A stretch of 64,000 nt of DNA from Marisa cornuarietis. Its lineage: Eukaryota > Mollusca > Gastropoda > Architaenioglossa > Ampullariidae. Shown piece by piece: positions 13,501-25,700 of the stretch. The stretch is taken from positions 8,617,501 through 8,681,500 of the forward strand of contig SMMW01000585.1 of assembly GCA_004794655.1 (NCBI GenBank), read 5' to 3'. Made by a program: the position numbers and the translations under genes. Numbering within the stretch: the first letter of the stretch is position 1; each line of letters begins with the position of its first letter. The notes under the pieces were generated by a model that did no database searches, was not told the DNA's origin, and saw only the letters and a list, made by a program, of their open reading frames with translations.

Positions 13501-14959
13501 TGATCTAGTAAAATGTGAATGTGAGGGTACTAGTTCAGGAGGAGAGGAGCCATGGACCAGGAGATACTATTGATTGTAGGTAGTCAGGAAGCCTGTCTCA
13601 CAGGCAGCGCCACTCATCTGGAATCTGGAGACAGCATCGTCAGGCAAGGGGTAGTGGCTAGGACCATTTCCCACCACACCACAGCCCAGCACATCGCAGG
13701 GCCACCACCACCATGCAAGGCCTATCATATGTTTGCCTGTAGAAATCAATAGCAGGAGTTTGCTGTGTGCTCTTTTGTAGCGCACATTTGCTGCCTGTTC
13801 CGCAGATTTGCTGCCACTGCGATCCTGTTGTAGATCTGACCACACCAACCCCCAAATCAGGACACACATGCACATTCACATACACTCGGTTTCTCTCACT
13901 CAGTCTCATGCACCTTTATGATGTGGGCATGCATGCAGACGTATACACAGCAGATGTCATCGTTGCTGACTAGCATTCATTTGGCTTGCTGTCCTATTAT
14001 TAGATGTTTTATTATAGCAGTGGTATGGAGCCAGTGGTTTCAGCTGTGTGACAGATTAGTGACAATAATAATAATTTTTCAGTCTCTGATATCCTTTTTC
14101 TTATTTCCCATCCGCCCTCGCCCCATCCAAGAACCCTTTACAGTTGATCTGGTCTGCTTCCCTGCTAGAGTTTCTGAGGAATTCCACATCTCTTCCTTGC
14201 TCTTCATTTTGTTGGGAAAAGCAAATTCCAATGTCATTAACAAGATGTTTAATATGCAGGTTGTGCTGTATTATTTGTAATTGTTTTTATTGTTTTTTTT
14301 CTGGATACTCCAGAAAAAACTTCGTTTATCAAAACAATTATAAAAAGTATGAAGTATGTCCAAATTAAACTTTACAGAATCCTTCCTTTAAATGTTGCTT
14401 AGTCTGTCTGCAAAATAAAAAAAATTACAAAATGCTTTCCATATACTAAGTTTATTGGAGAAGAGGAAAAGTGTTTAGAGAATACATTTAAGAGGAGGCG
14501 GTACAGCCACACTACTGCTGTTCTTTATCAGAAGCGTTCCAAGTATTTGGCTTAGTTTTTTTCACATAACAGATGTGTCACACATTTGCAGGCGCATTGC
14601 ACACCCATCTCTCAGACACCCTTGTGGGAATCTGAAGACATTGTTTCTCAATATAAGGGCTTGGCAAACTGACATACAACCACAGAACAATGATTATTAG
14701 TAACAAGGAGTCATTAGATTTCAAGGTGGATGCTTTGCCAGTGTTGCAAAGGCTTGTGTTTTTGTCACTCTGCATTTTAAATGCCACCCCCACCATCCTC
14801 ACTGCAGAAAAAAGTTGCATCAGAAAAAACAAAGCTGAAGCTTGAATTCAGTAATGAAGTACTGTGGCTTTTTTTCAACTGTCACGGTGTGCCTATCCTC
14901 CATTATGTACACTAATAATAAATAAAATTAAATGCCAATATATTCTTACTTCTAGCCCT
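7524..14959. other. Noncoding stretch, no gene seen
   Basis: Mainly AT-rich, with GC-richer pockets around 8830-9420 and 9850-10290. A degenerate tandem repeat of roughly 25-30 bp (TGTTTGTATATTATCATG-like) lies at about 12606-12681. A near-perfect hairpin, TTTTTTCTGGA / TCCAGAAAAAA with a three-base loop, lies at about 14296-14320. No exon with a believable protein was found on either strand. Confidence 0.45.
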
Positions 14960-15965
14960 TTCTGCCCTAATCAAAGGCCACTTAAATGTGCAAGTTTTTG
15001 TGACTGTTGTGTTAAAATGACAAGGAGGTGTATAACAACTATGGATCTCTTTCTGTAGCATAGTTGGAAAGGCATTTGCCTATGTCATCCTGCCTGGCAC
15101 ATATACAAATTCTTGCCTCCCACATCTGTCTAGAGTCTCAGTGCAGTTTTAGAGCTGGCAGATCCGCCATGGACATGATTCCCCCACCCCACACTTCTGC
15201 AGCAACTAACAGGTATGGAAGAAGTGTTACAAGAACAGATCATTTCTACATTACCTTCATAGACCTTATCTGAACGTCTGACCTTGTCAACAGACTAGTA
15301 GTATGCAGAATGTTCTGTACTTCCCACCCCCAGGCCCCAAGACTGTTATATCCTGCCTTTAAAAGGTGCAGATCTGAAGCCTTCACTATGATGATAATTT
15401 GCATGCAACAAGGTTGTCTCTTGACCTTTGCACTCTTGCACCATGCTCCTCAGCTGTGCTTTCAGAGAGTGCACAGAAGGTGCATTAGGGCTTTAATACT
15501 TTACATTAGGGCTGATGGCAAGCTCCTCAAAATTGCCAAGACTAAGGTTCATGAGGTCATCATCTGTTAGTTGCTCTTTGTTAATGATGCATCACATTAA
15601 GACCCAGCTGATGACCATCACTGACCACTTGTCTCATGTCTGCAAAGGGTTTGGTTTAACAGTCTTATGAAGATGAACATTGTGGCTGAGGTTGGTGATT
15701 CTTCCCCAGTTTGTATCTGTTGTGACCATTTTTTGAAGGTCATACATATAACCTCACTGCCCTACTTTTGCCTTGCTACAGCACACTCTTTTTGGACATC
15801 AGGGTGGCAAGCAGAATGGTAGGCCAGCAGTCATCCTGGCCAAGTTGTGCAAGCAAGCCTGGGCTAACGGCCACATAACCACACACAACATGGTTAGTTG
15901 AATTGGGTCTGTGTTATCAGCTTGCTTTTCTGTGACAGCTAGACCTGAACAGCCTTATATATATA
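14960..15965 (+). pseudogene. Decayed LINE (non-LTR) reverse transcriptase fragment
   Basis: Reading across frameshifts and stops on the plus strand gives an ordered series of reverse-transcriptase blocks. There is an ESQCSFRAGRSAMDMI block near 15135, FITFIDLI-like near 15245 (template-binding FVDLxKAFD region), QQGCLLTFAL near 15405 (GVKQGCVLAPTLF region), and LLFVNDASH near 15570, which corresponds to the catalytic FADD motif with both Ala and an Asp replaced. The SLMKMNIV and DDHFLKVIH blocks follow, then KLCKQAWANGHITTHN near 15850. Many stops and frame changes show it is dead. The clade was not assigned. Confidence 0.75.
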
Positions 15966-16634
15966 TAGCAGAAGAAGAGGCCAGATATCTTTCCTCTTCC
16001 ATGGATCCTATACATATCATAGCAAGATCGGGTGCCAAAGTAGTCCATTCCATGTTAGGTCAGAATTGTATTGACCAAATTATGGTGTTTGAATGGCATG
16101 TGTGTACAACACAAAATAATGGAGTGACTGTGAGGGTTTTACCTAGTGATATTATACCTGTAGATTTGATGTTGATATTTGTGAAGCGCTGCAGTGAATT
16201 TATGTCCTAATGATAGAGATTAGACTAGAGATTTACCATAGAATGGCTTAAGCACCAATGAAGCATTGTTACATGTCATGCTTAGTCTAAAAATTAGAGG
16301 ATTTGATTGAAGTGGTTATAGCTGTGATGAATAGATTGTATCCACATGAAACATCACAGGTGCAGACAGATTTTGGTTTTAAACAAAGTAAAAACTTGCC
16401 TTTTATGCTGTCTAAATCTTGATTGCATTTTCTACTCCATGCAGCTTAAAATGCGGAGGTTGCTCAAGACTTTATAAAATTTAAAATCACTCTTGGAGCT
16501 AATTTCTGCCATGTCAGCAGCCATTCACATATGGATATGCACACAAGCACACAATGCTTTAAGTACCTATAGTAAACACAGTAAATTTATTTTTATGAGT
16601 TTTTCTCTGATTTTGATTTTCTTTAGTCATTATT
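15966..16634. other. Noncoding stretch, no gene seen
   Basis: AT-rich sequence between the LINE relic and the MITE. Nothing recognisable. Confidence 0.5.
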
Positions 16635-17026
16635 TACTGTAAATTTCAGATGATAACCCGCAACTTTTTTCCCCAGCTTTAAACCCTGCAGCTTAAACAG
16701 CAGTGCAGCTTGTTTGCAGATTTTTCAGATTCCAATTAATTTTTCGATGAGCTCAATGATAAAGTTTTAACTGTTATCGTTGTTACAGTATTAACTGTTC
16801 ACATTTTTAAATCAAAGCTGCATATCATTGAAGCATTCAGATCAGTTGCTGAAGTACATACCCTTATCATGCTGAAAACGAGACTTAATGATTACGATGC
16901 AGCTTTCAAGTTGTATATATTTGCAGCTTATAAACCAGCGAGGCTTATTTGCGAAAAAAGAGATTTAAAAAAATTAGTGGGTGTGGCTTATATACAGGTG
17001 CGCTCAGTAGACCAAAATTTACAGTA
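16635..17026 (+). mobile_element. pogo-like MITE, copy 2 (complete, 392 bp)
   Basis: The element is bounded by perfect 12-bp inverted ends, TACTGTAAATTT at 16635 and AAATTTACAGTA ending at 17026; the outer TA is the likely target duplication of the Tc1/mariner/pogo superfamily. Subterminal GCTTAAA/GCTTATAA-type blocks repeat at both ends. An internal ATG (about 16869) begins a short transposase-like N-terminus ending DAAFKL, then joins the right end at the same junction as copy 1. It therefore has no transposase of its own. Confidence 0.8.
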
Positions 17027-19422
17027 TTGATGTAGAGAAGTGAAATATTTGGTACTGCCAAAAAGATGAGAGATGTACCAATATCTTTTCCAAAATTTTG
17101 CCTTTTGGGATCTTGTCATGCTAATGTTACTGCTACACAAACAGGGGGTGCTAGTTTCAAAGAAATCATGCCTGTTCTAGATAATGCAGAAAAACAAGAG
17201 CGTAAGTTCCTTGTGACATTTGTTGTTGGAAAGTTTATCTGGCACATAGCTCGGTTATTCTTTATTGTCATTTCATAATTGAAAGAGTCATAGATCTTGT
17301 GAAACTGGAGACCATCGTTGAGTTATTGATGATTCTTTTTGTCTCTCAGTTGTGTAATCCGATAGCAAAAGTCATGCGAATTGTGGTTTCTTACTGGAAA
17401 GAGGAGCAGCACTGATGTATCAATTCTTCTGTTTCCCCCATTGTACCTCCAAATGTGCTAAGGGTGGGGGGCTAGAGATTACTAGTGAGATCATTGATCC
17501 CACACCTGAGAACAGATAAGCTTTTGGGGAAATAATGCAGAGGAACTAATGGTATCAAAAACAACTAGCAGGATTAATATTGCTGTTGGTAAAGTCAAAT
17601 GATGGAATCCCTAATGATTGTTTTAGTTGGCTCATTTGTATTGATTCTTGCATGTGCATGACTTTCTTGGGTTGCAGCATGTCTTAGAAATATTCATTAT
17701 ATGTCACAGAAATAGCCATTATCAGATTTTTCTTCAGAATTTTAACAAAGCCAGTGACAATGAATAAATTGACTTGATTTTTTTTAACACACAATCCACC
17801 TGACAGTAAAGTACATATTCAGAAGCAGCATACTGCAGAGGGATAGATAATGGATATCAGCTCTGTTTTGCAAATATGTTTGTTACCAAGTGAGATAAAA
17901 ATCTTTGATCTTTGAGAATCAACATCACAGGTGTTCACCTGGAAAAGGGTTAACAAGTTGATAGATTATTCTGATTGATGCATGTTCCATTTTCCTTGTG
18001 TCATTTGTTATTAGTTGAACAAATTTTAATGTTATGCTAATACCAGTAATGCTATATTTGAGATTGAAGTTTAAGGTAATTTTCCCAGAAATATATAGAT
18101 GGTAGATAAAGCCCCCCTCTTGTCATGCATTGCAATAGACACTGCGTCACTGGCAGCGTTAATCAAGGAGAGTGCAGAAATCAATGAGCAAGAGCTATTG
18201 TCTCCCCTCTTCCACTCTTCTGTAAGGATGTGCACAAGCCAGTTTGAAAACCCAGCCCGCCTCTCTCCCTTTTGGCCTCACAGCTGACCGTCTTCTCTCC
18301 ACTGACAAGATAATTTCTTTCTATTGATTTTTGTTCTTTTCCCTCTTTTCACTGGTTTGGCACAAGATGGAATGCTGAAATTAGAAAAAAGAGGGAGAGG
18401 AAGGGGTGTGGTGGGCTATGGAAAGGGGAAAGGAAAAATATTGGCTCATCTGTGGTGGAAACTTGCCAGTATTGCCACCTCACTGATGCATCACCAGGTA
18501 CAACAGTACAACCAGATGCAGCTTTGTGGTTGGCAAGGTGTAATTCTGGAAGAAAATAATAATAATAATAAAACTTGGCATTAATGAAACAAATGTTCAC
18601 TGTACTAGGACAGAAGTGATCTGGAGCCATTTGATAGTCATTTTCCTTTTTCTCAGTGTCTTCATGTTTGCTTTCTATACGTCTCAAACATTGCTGTTCC
18701 TAGTTGAAAGACTTGAATTTGATTATGTGGCATCTTGAGTATTTTATTTAAAAAAAATGTGCATTGTGACATGTTCAAAAAACACTGTCAAAAATCCTGC
18801 TTCCCAAAAAAGAGGAAATGCGAAATTTAGGTAACCAAAAAAGTTTGGTCATTACTTTGTGCTGAGCATGATTCAGGAGTTCTGCTCACCCAGATATGGT
18901 TTTTAGTAAACCAGTTCTTTAGGCCTTTTGAGACTTTGTCAAGACATTTTGCTTTACAGGTGTTATAGAGATTTGTAGAGGGTCAGGAAGGTAGAATGTG
19001 TGCTTTTACTTTCCTCATTCAGTATGTTTCCATTTATTTGTATTCTTGTTTTAGTGAGAAATGTTTATAAAAATATTTAATGTTCTTTTGGCATTTAATG
19101 TATATTCAGCTTTTACATTACATGCTTTAGAATTTTTAACAAATTAAACAAAACTTTTATGCATCATATGCAGATCAGACTGTTTATCACACTCGGTTTG
19201 CATGTAGAGGATGAAAAGTAAAACTAAACTATAAAATTTTTAACAAATTGTGTAAAGCTTTAACATGTCATGAGCAGATCTGATTGTGTGGTTTGGACAA
19301 CTCAAAGTTAAACTTTTTGCATATTCAATTTCAACTGCAGCAGTGTTACTTATTCTATTTATTATCATCATGTTTAAGCAATTATTTAGAATGACATGGA
19401 GTTTCTTTTGTATTTTTCCTAG
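17027..19422. other. Noncoding stretch upstream of BCL9, no gene seen
   Basis: AT-rich DNA without recognisable exons. It probably belongs to the first intron or the upstream flank of the BCL9 gene, depending on where the transcript starts. Confidence 0.45.
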
Positions 19423-19577
19423 ACCCTGCCCCAGGATGACTGGGTGCTGAAGGAGTGAGACTTGCACTGGTCAACAAGAAGACATCAAGCGCCATTTCTT
19501 AATATACTTTATCTTTGAATGCTCATGACATCAGATCTTCAAGCATTTCCTGTCATCTGTAGAAGACAGTAGTCAAA
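19423..19577 (+). other. BCL9: 5' UTR part of the first BCL9 coding exon
   Basis: A good acceptor (TATTTTTCCTAG) ends at 19422, so the exon carrying the start codon begins at 19423 and at least one noncoding exon must lie upstream. The leader contains a short uORF at 19436 (MTGC then stop) and a longer one at 19519-19572. Confidence 0.6.
19519..19572 (+). other. Upstream ORF in the BCL9 leader
   Basis: ATG at 19519 and a second in-frame ATG at 19525 open a 17-codon frame that stops at 19570-19572. Only five bases separate it from the BCL9 ATG at 19578. Such spacing generally lowers main-ORF initiation and makes it depend on leaky scanning or reinitiation. Whether it is translated here is unknown. 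Confidence 0.45.
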
Positions 19578-19755
19578 ATGAAGGAGAGGCGTGAGGTTGC
19601 TATGCTCAAAGAATCAGCCAAGAATGCTGATGTCAATGGGTCTGGCACCATCCGCGACATAAAAGAAGAGGTCAAGGACGAGGTCAAAGGTCGCAGTGCT
19701 AGGAGCACACCGGATACTAAGCCTCCGTCAAATAAGATGGCCAATGGAGAATCAG
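19578..19755 (+). CDS. BCL9: BCL9 coding exon 1
   Basis: It encodes residues 1-59 from MKERREVAML to MANGES, charged and Lys/Glu-rich. The donor is TCAG|GTATAT, phase 1. A 21-24 base T tract follows in the intron. Confidence 0.85.
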
Positions 19756-22700
19756 GTATATGCATATGTTTTTTTTTTTTTTTTTTTTTTGTGAAGTCTT
19801 ATGTTTTTGTCATTAAGTTTTTTTTCTGAAGTAATGGAGAGATGTGATCAACAGCGGCAAACTTCAGGTTATAATTGAAAGGGTCTTTTTTTCAATCCTT
19901 TTTTCACTTCTGTAGCCCTCAGATAAACATATGCAGTTAGCTGTTGCCCCCTCTACACTCCCCCACAAACCCCCAACAGACCAATAGAGAGAGTACAACG
20001 TAAGTAATAAACTCAACACAGTTTACCTGTCTCCAGCACAAAATATTGCCCACCAAAATAAATTGTTTATAGTAAATTCATATTCATATTTTGTTCTCTT
20101 CAGAAACATCTAATTTGGAAGATAACAATAAGAACAAAATTAAAACAGATGGTGAGTAAATGATAGAGGAATGTTTTTTAGCACTTAAGTTTGTCCTTGC
20201 TTTTTTGTGTGTTCTGCATTGTCCAGTGTAATTGCACTTTTGAATATGCCCTTAGTTCCTTCTTTGGTAACAAAGGGAATGCGTTGCAATTGTTTGTTAT
20301 ACGTTCATAGTTTTGACCTTTTTTTATATGAAAAAAATTCTTATTCATAAGTGTTGAATTGATTCTGTGCTCATTATTGTGTTAAATCCAGTCACGTACT
20401 TTCTGCTGATTTTTTTAACAAATACATTACAAAAATGACTTCCGCACATCCTGTTTTGGTGTTTTTTTGTTATTTAAATTTTTTATATTCTACCTTTAAT
20501 GATTTTGAATAATTATTTAAAATACTTTCGCTGTAGACAAAGAGGGAAAACAAAAAGTAAATATCAGCATAAGACTGTTTGAAACCTTCACGAGAAAAAA
20601 TAATATAGGATCTAAAATTAAGAAAACCATTTTTGTTAAAAATTATGCTGATGGAGTTGTGTTTTGCTGGTACATTTTTATTTTTATAGTGAGTCTACCT
20701 CATTGTTTTTCTCCAGCAAGGCATGATTTAAAGCTTGATGGTGATGAATTAAGCAGCATATCTAAAGATTTTGCTTTTGTTGTTGAAGGGTTTTCATGCT
20801 TGACACAAGATTCTGTCCTTTGTGAATATTTGTTTACTTGCATGAGCTTTTTTCATTTGGTGTGAGTTTATCAGAAAGAGGGTCTCTGGGTAGTGCTTAC
20901 TGTACATGGCTGTGTCTTTTCAAAGGAGTATTTTGTGATGTGTGATTTGTTTTCATGGCTTACCTCCTCCCTTAGATTTACTACAAGCACTACCTGTTGT
21001 GTACATTTTCAGCAAAGAGATTGATTTCATGATTTTTTTTATTGTGAGTTTGGATTTTGTTTCTTTTTTTCTGGTCATCACAGCTTGGGTTTATGGAACT
21101 GTGCAAGCAATAGACATGCTTCCTTTTCAGCTTTTTTAATGGTAAATTTTTGTTTTGGGGTTTTTTCCCCTTTTTTTAAGGGAAAGATTTTCTTGGGTTC
21201 TTGTGCAGTTTGCATCACATTGTCATCTATTCTGTTGTCTCTATTATCTCGTTTTTACTTACTCTTGCATGTATTTACCTATGTATGCAAGTGACTGTTA
21301 TTGTATGTATTTGTGCATATAGGTATGAGAGCGAATGTTATTGTGTGCATTTGTGTGTGTGTGCACTCGCATTAGAGAGAGAGAGATTCTGTCACTGTCA
21401 TTAGTATATTGCTCATTGGCTAGAACCAGACTAGTGGTTCCTTAGCTAGAGAAGAATGTTTAATTTGTATGGATCCTTTAAAAGTTGTGTTGAATGGTAA
21501 CTAGTTAATTTTATATACTTCTAAAAGTGGAGTATATTATTTACAAAGTTTTGGTATTAAAAATGGACACACAAGTTAAAAAAAAACTGTTTTGCATCCC
21601 TGGGTTGAGAAGGTATCTGCATGCTTATTGTTGCACACACCTTACTGCCGCTCATAGACAGGTCAACAGATCTCAGAGCATGTTCTGCTGTCCTGTCCCT
21701 AACACCAAGAGATGCAGACACAGTTCCACAGAGCCACACTAGTTGAAATGCTATGTGGCTGAGTGTAAGATCTAGAGAAAGCCCGTTTTATAACCTTCCC
21801 CAGCTACAACAGAAAAAGAAGCTGGCTGGCAGTCATCTTTGTTATTTAAAAAAGTAGCCAATAATCAGACACCTACAGAAAGAAATCTTTTAAAATGTTT
21901 AAACTTTAAGATTACTATTCATTTGTGATTTTAAAGGAAAGGCCATTGGAATCGAATGTTAATTTATGCTGTTGAAGTCGAACGTGGTGGAAGGTAGAAC
22001 TCACTCAGCATTACCCATGTCTGTATTAAGAATATTTTTGAAGTTGTTTTTCACTGCTTTCTTGTGTTATAGAGCCTGTTTATGAAGAACTGTTAAGCCA
22101 ACACCTATATTATTTTATAAAGTAAACATACCACAGTGTTTATAACAGAAAGCTAACAATGTTCTTAGGGAAAACTTCTAATATCTTGTCTATTGTTTGT
22201 AGGTATCAAAGAAGAGAATGGAGGGCCCATGTCAGCAGGAAGTGATACAAAGAAGTCGCCTGCAGGAGGTGGTCCAGCAGTGCCCCACTGTGGACCTTCT
22301 GGAACTTGTCATGAATCGGTTCCAGGTTTTGTCCAGCAGCAATCTCAGGTGTTTGTTTTTACCACTGACTTGGCCAATGATGCAGCAGAGGCTGTAAAAC
22401 AGGGCAGGTGTAAGAGTATGATAGCCTATCATATGGAGCAACCTGCTACTAAGCAATTCCTCCAGGTAAGTGATATATTCCAGAAATGTATTTTCAGAAC
22501 AAATCCCCCAACTTTTTTGGGGGGGCAAAATATTATATCTTAGGTTTTTAGAGAATGCAGGATTGAATGAAAATATTTTATTTCTTGAACATGGCCAACT
22601 GCTAATGTTAACAGTCAAAGATTAAGTTCTGTCACAGTAAATCTATGATAACAGGCAGAAGAGCAGAGTTCGTCATAATTGTTTTTTTTATTATTATTTG

Positions 22701-25700
22701 CAGAAGAATCCACCAAAGTCTGGTCTTTACGGAAGGCCTTCTTCAAGTATGCCCTTTTACCACCAGTTTTCTCACAACATTGGCATGATGGGCAAGCCTG
22801 GAATGAGCCCAGGGACCGTGTCTCCACATATGCCAGGAATGGGCCCTGGTGGTCCAGGTGTCGGTTGTTCTGTGGCACAGTGGGTGCAGCAGCAAAACGC
22901 CAATCTGGAGGAACAAGCTATGGGAGGAATGGCACCATATCCTATGAACACAGGTGGGATGGGACCTGGTGTGCCGGGTTCACGTGGAATGGGGTGGAGT
23001 CACCCTGGCATGCCACCAGGACCTGGAGGTGGTATGGGAGGCCCAGGCTACGGACTGATGGACAGTGGTTATGAATTCAATCCAGATGCTTTGGGACCTG
23101 GTGGCGCAGTGTCAATGCCCCACATGAACCTGTCCCAGAATAAAGTGCCCAATGAAAATTTGACTCCTGAACAATTAGAAAGACGAGAAGAACAGCTTGC
23201 TAATTTAAGAAAAATAGGTCAAATGTTGTTTCCAGGTGAGCAGAACCCCATGGAAGGGGGGATGTTCATGGGGGGCATGTCGCAACAGCAGCAGTCTATG
23301 ATGTCGCCACAGCAGCAGGCCCTCATGTCCCAGCATCAGGCAGCCATGATGGGTCAGCATTGTCCTCACCCAGGAATGATGTCCCCTTCCCAACAGCAAT
23401 ACATGATGCAGCAGCAGCAGAGCATGGGGATGGGGGGCCCAGGACCTTATCCTCCTGGCCATCCTGGAGGACGTCCTCAGGGACCAGTCATGCCAGGACA
23501 GGGACCACCTGGGATGGCAGCATCTGGCATGGGTCAGGACATGTCTCAGATGCACCAGGCACAGCAGGCATGGCTGCAGATGCAGCAAGACTATTATGAC
23601 AAGAAATCACACCAGATGATTCAGCAGCGCTCTCAACAGGCAGCCATGATGGGAGGGATGGTGCCACAGCATCCTATGGATCGGGGACCCATGAATGGGC
23701 CTCCTCCTCCCTACTATAGCTCCTTAAGTGGCAAGAGGCAGCCTGGGCCCATGGGTCCTGTGGGCTCCCCAACTTCGCCCAACATGGGCAGTCCTGTTGT
23801 GGACCCTGCAGATCCACTTGGCATGTTTCCATCAGCTCGCAGTCGTCCTGGCATGATGATGGACCCACCATGCATGGACAGCATGGCAGGTGGGTTTGGT
23901 CCTGGACCTGGTCCTGGAATTATGGGCCAGGGTATGGGCAGTATAGGTGGCATGGGTATGGGAATGCGTGGAATGGATCCAGTGATGCCAGGGATGGGAC
24001 CTGGGCCCGGGCCCCAGCAGCCACCCATACCATCAGGACCATTGCCAGGACGACCAGGTGGGGGAGGACCAGCTGCCATGATGGGAATGAACAGCGGTGT
24101 GAATGTTGTGTCTTCTACATCAGGAAGAAAAAGTGCTGGACAGGCTACACTGCACAGGGCAGGAAACCCAGAACAGTTCACTCCTGAAATCAACAGTGGT
24201 AACATGCCAAATACAGGCGGTAGCAAGCCACCACCCTCCTATGCTCAGGCTCAGAAACGAAAACGTGAAGACTTAGAGGATGCTTTCAAGAATCTTCAGC
24301 CCACCCCGTCTCCTACACAGCTGACGTACCTCAACCAGTTTGAAGGGCAAGAACTTACAATCACCAAACAGCTCAATGTTGCATTTAAAGACCATCCTTC
24401 GGGTGGAGGTGGCAGTGGTGGTGTGACGCCCCATGACCCCACATCAGTGTCAGCCCCACCAACCTCCCATCCGCATAATAACCAGTTTTCTTCCCCAGCC
24501 AGTAACAGTAATCCTGTGAACTCTCCCCTCACTCATGGCAGCAATCCTGGTGGGAATCCACCGTCTTCGAAAGGCCCTCTGTCTAACTCTAGCCAGACCT
24601 CTAGTACTGGACACTTAGGCAGTCCCGTTTCTCTTCACCATGGACCTTCTCCAATGTCAGGTGCCAACATGCGACTAACCCACTTTGATCCTCCATCTGC
24701 CAGCAGCAACAATGGTGTGACAGGAGGAGCCACACCTGCCGGTAGTGGCATGTCCAGTGCACCAGCGACCCCAACAGCTGGAGGAAAACAACCTTCTGGT
24801 TTACCAGCATCATCCTCATCATCCATGTCAAACATAACATCAGCAAGCCTCGCTAACCTAGCTAAAGGTGTGGAACATCTGTCAAACCAAATGCAGCAGA
24901 ACATGATGCAGGGTGGGCCCTTTCACAGCATACAAGTTCAAGGCCAGATGAGCAGCAACGGCAGCAGTAGCACCCCAAATAATAAGTAAGGAAGCTTTAT
25001 TTATAAGGTTTTTTTTAATTCTCATTTATATTGACACTTTATACTTTCAGTTTATTGAGTTACATATTTTTGAAATAATTTTATGTAGCTTTAAGCTGAA
25101 AAAAGCACGAAAAACATCTATTAGTTTTGGTTAACTTTAAGAAACATGGATTTGATTCTTTTGTGAGTAAACTTCCCCCATCCTCCAAGAAAGGAAAGAA
25201 ATTATGCCCTTGTTTGCTCAGCTAGAAATGATTTCTCACTAGCAAGGGTGCCCCCCTCCCTTTCCTTCCCTTTGTTCCCTAAATGAGCTGTCAACCTATA
25301 AAAATACTAGTGTTTTAGTATTTAGTTAGACTGAGGTCATATATATTAATTACTCTTTATCTTTGATTCAAATGACACAAATTTGTCCCGTGCAGTAGAT
25401 ACATGCTGAAATTTCTTATGTGTATTATTCCTTCATATGGTGCCACTAGTAGCATTATAGATGAGAGAAAATAAACATGAGCAATAAATGCACTCTGGAG
25501 CAGCGCATCCGAACCACACATAGCTTGTGACCTTTCTGGAGACGTTAGGAATATTTCTGCTAGATTTGGCAGGGGTCATCAGGGGTGGATTTGCATTGGT
25601 ACTGACTGAAAATGGCAAAGAAAGAAACAAGGGCCCCCATATTCTGCTTTATTTGTAAGATTTTATTTCTTCTTTGCAGTGGAAGCTCAAGTGGGAGCTC

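Noticed and set aside
23205..24226. Long antisense open frames (up to 170 codons) under BCL9 exon 4
   Set aside because: Shadows of the Gly/Pro/Met/Gln-rich sense frame; no independent start or signal.
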